From positions 1-8,430 of the forward strand of contig JAHFHB010000073.1 of the NCBI GenBank assembly GCA_023247135.1: DNA of 8,430 bases. Reading direction: 5' to 3'. The translations under genes were made by a program, and so were the position numbers. This DNA is from Candidatus Omnitrophota bacterium. Lineage in GTDB: Bacteria; Omnitrophota; Omnitrophia; Omnitrophales; Aquincolibacteriaceae. Below, one piece after another: positions 6,323-8,430 of the stretch. Position 1 is the first letter of the stretch; each line of letters starts with the position of its first letter. The notes beneath the pieces were generated by a model. That model saw nothing but the letters and a program-made list of their open reading frames with translations, was not told the DNA's origin and searched no databases.

Positions 6323-6363
6323 TCACCCCCGTATGCCTTGTCTCTGCACAAGGGCGGGGGTGA
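6323..6363. terminator. Hairpin between convergent genes, probable terminator
   Basis: TCACCCCCG (6323-6331) pairs perfectly with CGGGGGTGA (6355-6363), and CCTTGT (6336-6341) with ACAAGG (6348-6353) around a 6-base loop, giving a very stable interrupted stem. On the plus strand it is followed by TTCATTT, a poor T-tract; the minus strand has none immediately after. It lies 35 bases past the plus-strand stop and five bases from the minus-strand stop codon, so it could end or protect both transcripts. Confidence 0.6.
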
Positions 6364-6368
6364 TTCAT

Positions 6369-8430
6369 TTAACGAGAGGGCGCGCTTGCAGAAATCGTCG
6401 TGTCCCGATCCTGACCGTTGTTTGCCTGATTCTGACCGCTGTTTGATTGTTCGGAAGGCTGTCCAGCGGTCGGCTGCGCCAAAGGCGGGATGGGGACCAC
6501 CAGAGGCGGAGTTTCCTCTTCTTCCTCTTTGACCGCTGCCTGAGGCACAGGTTTGGGTTGAGGCGCTGGCGCCACTGTTTCCGGCTGCTGCTGAACCACG
6601 GGTTTTTCGAGCACCGGCGCCTGCGGCGTAGGCACCGCCGGGGCCGGGATCGGAACGATCACCGGTGGCAATGCTTCCGGCAGTGTGATCACGTCGATAT
6701 TTGCCGTATCGATTGGCGTTGGCGTTTCCGCGCCAAAGCGGTTCAGATTGAACACGCCCGGGAAATCACTCGCGTTGCGGCCGTCGAACTGGCCAAATTG
6801 CGCCAACATGAGCGGCAATACGTTTATAAAAATATTGGAAAGCGATGTGGTAAATCCGTTCAGGGAAGCTCCGCCGACTGCAGTGCCGTTAAAAAGAACC
6901 AATCCCGGGGGCGTATTCAGAAAACTGATACTGCCGGAGGAAACGTTTCCAGTCACGCTGACGGATACCCCGTTAGACGTCGATACCCCGTTGGCGGCAA
7001 GGAATAACGTCCCCGGATTTTTCAACTCAGTGTGAATCGGATTGCTCAAGGTTCCAAGCAAGTCACCCGCCTGAAGCGAAATGCTATCGTTAGCGACCAC
7101 GCGCGTATCCGACCCCCCTTGAGAGAAGATAGAGCCGCCGGCAGTGAGCCCGACAGAACCCGCGGGGGCTAGCGCACGTCCGAGTGTAATGTCCCCCGCT
7201 GCACTCAAATTGACGTTCCCGGAAGCCGACGAAAGATTACTCAAAATATTTCCATTCGCAAACATGAAAAGAGTGCCGGGGCCGGTGATATTGGCCGTCA
7301 AGTTATTGCTGGTAATCTCCAGCAAATCCCCCGCCGAGCCGATATCGCCAAACGCGGTCATGCTGAGATTATTGGCAGTAATATTTTGTGCTGCGCCATT
7401 GGCATCGCTAATCGATCCTGACCGTGCAAAAATCGTGACATCGCCAAGAACGCCGTCATTATTGCTGTCAGCATTGAGAGTTCCCACGGCAAAATCATGG
7501 GCGGCATCCATTAAAATATTACCGTCCTGAGTTTGTACCGCGGCCGTGGCGCCCATGAGAATATCGCCGTTGGCATTCCCGTCTTGATTCAGCACACCAT
7601 CCGTAAAATCCTCGCCGGAGGCAATTGTCACATCACCCGTACCGGCTGCGCTCACGGTGGCGCCCGAAGCCAGCGTCGCCGTGTCGCCCGCAATGAGTTT
7701 TATAACACCATTGCCGCCCGAGGCTGTGACATTCGCATTCACCGTAAGATCATCCGTTGAAAGGACGCCCAGTGCCGCCAAGGTAATGTTCCCGCCGCCC
7801 GTGTCAGAGACCAGTGCATTGACCGTTAGCGGGCTGTGCGTTTGAATAGTAATGTCGCCTCCCGTGCTTGAGACTCCGACAAGTCCCAAAGCTGTAAAAT
7901 CGCCAATAATCAACGCGCCGGTATTATCGATCGTCACGCCTCCGGCCCCCCCAGCAGCCACAAGATTATTCACAACGATCTCGATCGAATCCAGAAGATT
8001 TCCAACGCCGGTCACTGCACTAAGTGCTAAATGATCGGCGGTCACATTATTTAAGGCGCCATTGGCATCCGCAATGCTGCCTGCAGAACTGATCAACACG
8101 TCATCGCCGGCGGCACTCAAAGCGCCGATATTAACATCGCCAAAGACAGTCGTTGTTAAGTTAATATCGCCTGTGCCACCCGCCGTCACCGTCGTTAAAT
8201 CCAGATTCCCGCTCACTGCATTCAGCGTAATCGCTCCATCAGCCGTCGTCGCCAACGTTACCGCCAAGCCACCCGCCGTATCGCTCAAATTCAGCGCCCC
8301 TGTCCCGCTCACTACCGCATTCGAAAGCGTCGTGGCATCCACCTCGAGCTGTGCCGCAGCTCCAATGCCAGTTGAAGCACTCAAACTGAGGATTGCTGAG
8401 ATGATATCGGCCCCAACATCAGCTCCAAGC
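6369..8430 (-). CDS. Filamentous-haemagglutinin-like repeat protein, C-terminal part
   Basis: The frame is open from the right edge to the stop at 6371-6369: 686 complete codons with the N-terminus outside the window, so the TTG at 8384 is not a start. The residue numbers below count from that TTG codon. The protein is Gly/Ala/Asn/Ser/Thr/Val-rich with recurring short strands such as GDINLT, GDVNIG, GGDITI, GNITLA, GDILMG, GNILMD and GDVTIF, the pattern of right-handed beta-helix adhesins of the filamentous haemagglutinin type. A longer module 'GSI.DANGA..N.TA..L' recurs (see repeat entries). After the helix comes a hydrophobic/aromatic segment (511-551), then a proline-rich tail (554-640) with a KEEEEE cluster, and a Gln/Asn/Ser-rich end. 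There is no C-terminal autotransporter barrel or anchor motif, which fits two-partner secretion, but the N-terminal secretion domain is not visible. Likely role: large surface or secreted adhesin. Confidence 0.8.
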   Translation of the reverse strand, partial: LGADVGADIISAILSLSASTGIGAAAQLEVDATTLSNAVVSGTGALNLSDTAGGLAVTLATTADGAITLNAVSGNLDLTTVTAGGTGDINLTTTVFGDVNIGALSAAGDDVLISSAGSIADANGALNNVTADHLALSAVTGVGNLLDSIEIVVNNLVAAGGAGGVTIDNTGALIIGDFTALGLVGVSSTGGDITIQTHSPLTVNALVSDTGGGNITLAALGVLSTDDLTVNANVTASGGNGVIKLIAGDTATLASGATVSAAGTGDVTIASGEDFTDGVLNQDGNANGDILMGATAAVQTQDGNILMDAAHDFAVGTLNADSNNDGVLGDVTIFARSGSISDANGAAQNITANNLSMTAFGDIGSAGDLLEITSNNLTANITGPGTLFMFANGNILSNLSSASGNVNLSAAGDITLGRALAPAGSVGLTAGGSIFSQGGSDTRVVANDSISLQAGDLLGTLSNPIHTELKNPGTLFLAANGVSTSNGVSVSVTGNVSSGSISFLNTPPGLVLFNGTAVGGASLNGFTTSLSNIFINVLPLMLAQFGQFDGRNASDFPGVFNLNRFGAETPTPIDTANIDVITLPEALPPVIVPIPAPAVPTPQAPVLEKPVVQQQPETVAPAPQPKPVPQAAVKEEEEETPPLVVPIPPLAQPTAGQPSEQSNSGQNQANNGQDRDTTISASAPSR
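6372..6725 (-). other. Proline-rich, acidic C-terminal tail of the haemagglutinin-like protein
   Basis: About 118 codons rich in Pro, Gln, Val and Ala, with VPIP occurring twice, several PxP steps, a KEEEEE cluster (DNA 6513-6530) and a Gln/Asn/Ser end. The composition is that of an extended, disordered stalk or wall-spanning segment, quite unlike the beta-helix before it. Confidence 0.65.
6987..7136 (-). repeat. Degenerate protein repeat unit C in the haemagglutinin-like gene
   Basis: About 50 residues beginning GSIFSQGGSD and ending 'NPGTLFLAANG', where unit B ends 'GPGTLFMFANG'. The middle is diverged and the DANGA core is lost. It may be the last turn-repeat before the helix ends. Confidence 0.5.
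7251..7418 (-). repeat. Protein repeat unit B in the haemagglutinin-like gene
   Basis: It encodes about 56 residues beginning GSISDANGAAQNITANNLSM with 'EITSNNLTANITGPGTLF' and a final 'ANG'. It is the closest copy of unit A, about 165 residues further on, implying duplication of a beta-helix segment. Confidence 0.7.
7917..8081 (-). repeat. Protein repeat unit A in the haemagglutinin-like gene
   Basis: It encodes about 55 residues beginning GSIADANGALNNVTADHLAL and containing 'EIVVNNLVA' and a final 'NTG'. It aligns with unit B across its length (GSI.DANGA..N.TA..L...A...IG or VG..., EI...NNL.A). Confidence 0.7.

Noticed and set aside
6447..7007. 186-codon open frame on the plus strand, Arg/His-rich
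   Set aside because: It is antisense to the proline-rich tail; its composition is the complement of Pro/Gln codons.
6369..8430. CRISPR-like repetition in the right third
   Set aside because: The repetition is at protein level, uneven in spacing and diverged at the DNA level; there are no identical direct repeats with spacers.

Overview
This 8.4 kb bacterial window has moderate GC content. It carries five protein genes (two running off the ends of the window) and a clear class I cyclic di-GMP riboswitch. The organism is probably Gram-negative and belongs to a deeply branching, uncultivated lineage. My best guess is the Omnitrophota (Omnitrophica) or a relative in the PVC neighbourhood. This rests on recollection, not on a search: an exported protein with an 'IQDAH...AQ.NIA' motif, a filamentous-haemagglutinin-like surface protein, and the dispersed palindrome beginning CGTCATTGCGAGGAG. 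Treat the assignment as tentative.

Layout. (1) Bases 1-1390, minus strand: the first 463 codons of an exported protein, cut by the left edge, with motifs reminiscent of the TraB/Tiki/ChaN/Ere superfamily. (2) Bases 1391-1632: a divergent promoter region. (3) Bases 1633-3723, plus: a membrane-bound hybrid-free sensor histidine kinase (TM, CHASE-like periplasmic sensor, TM, PAS, HisKA, HATPase_c) with no adjacent response regulator. (4) Bases 3724-3920: a possible terminator and a dispersed palindromic repeat. (5) Bases 3921-5210, plus: an RsmB/Sun-type 16S rRNA m5C methyltransferase. (6) Bases 5211-5540: a strong terminator, an AT-rich stretch, a weak promoter candidate, then the c-di-GMP-I aptamer that ends a few bases before the next start codon. 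(7) Bases 5541-6287, plus: an unrecognised exported protein of 248 residues. (8) Bases 6323-6363: a hairpin between convergent genes. (9) Bases 6369-8430, minus: the C-terminal 686 residues of a large filamentous-haemagglutinin-like beta-helix protein with a proline-rich tail, cut by the right edge.

The most interesting part is the right half. A c-di-GMP riboswitch directly controls a small secreted protein of unknown function, which sits tail-to-tail with a giant adhesin-like protein. c-di-GMP commonly governs attachment versus motility, so this looks like a surface or attachment locus, although a functional link between the two genes is inference. The left half holds envelope and sensing functions plus one housekeeping RNA methyltransferase, with no obvious shared operon.
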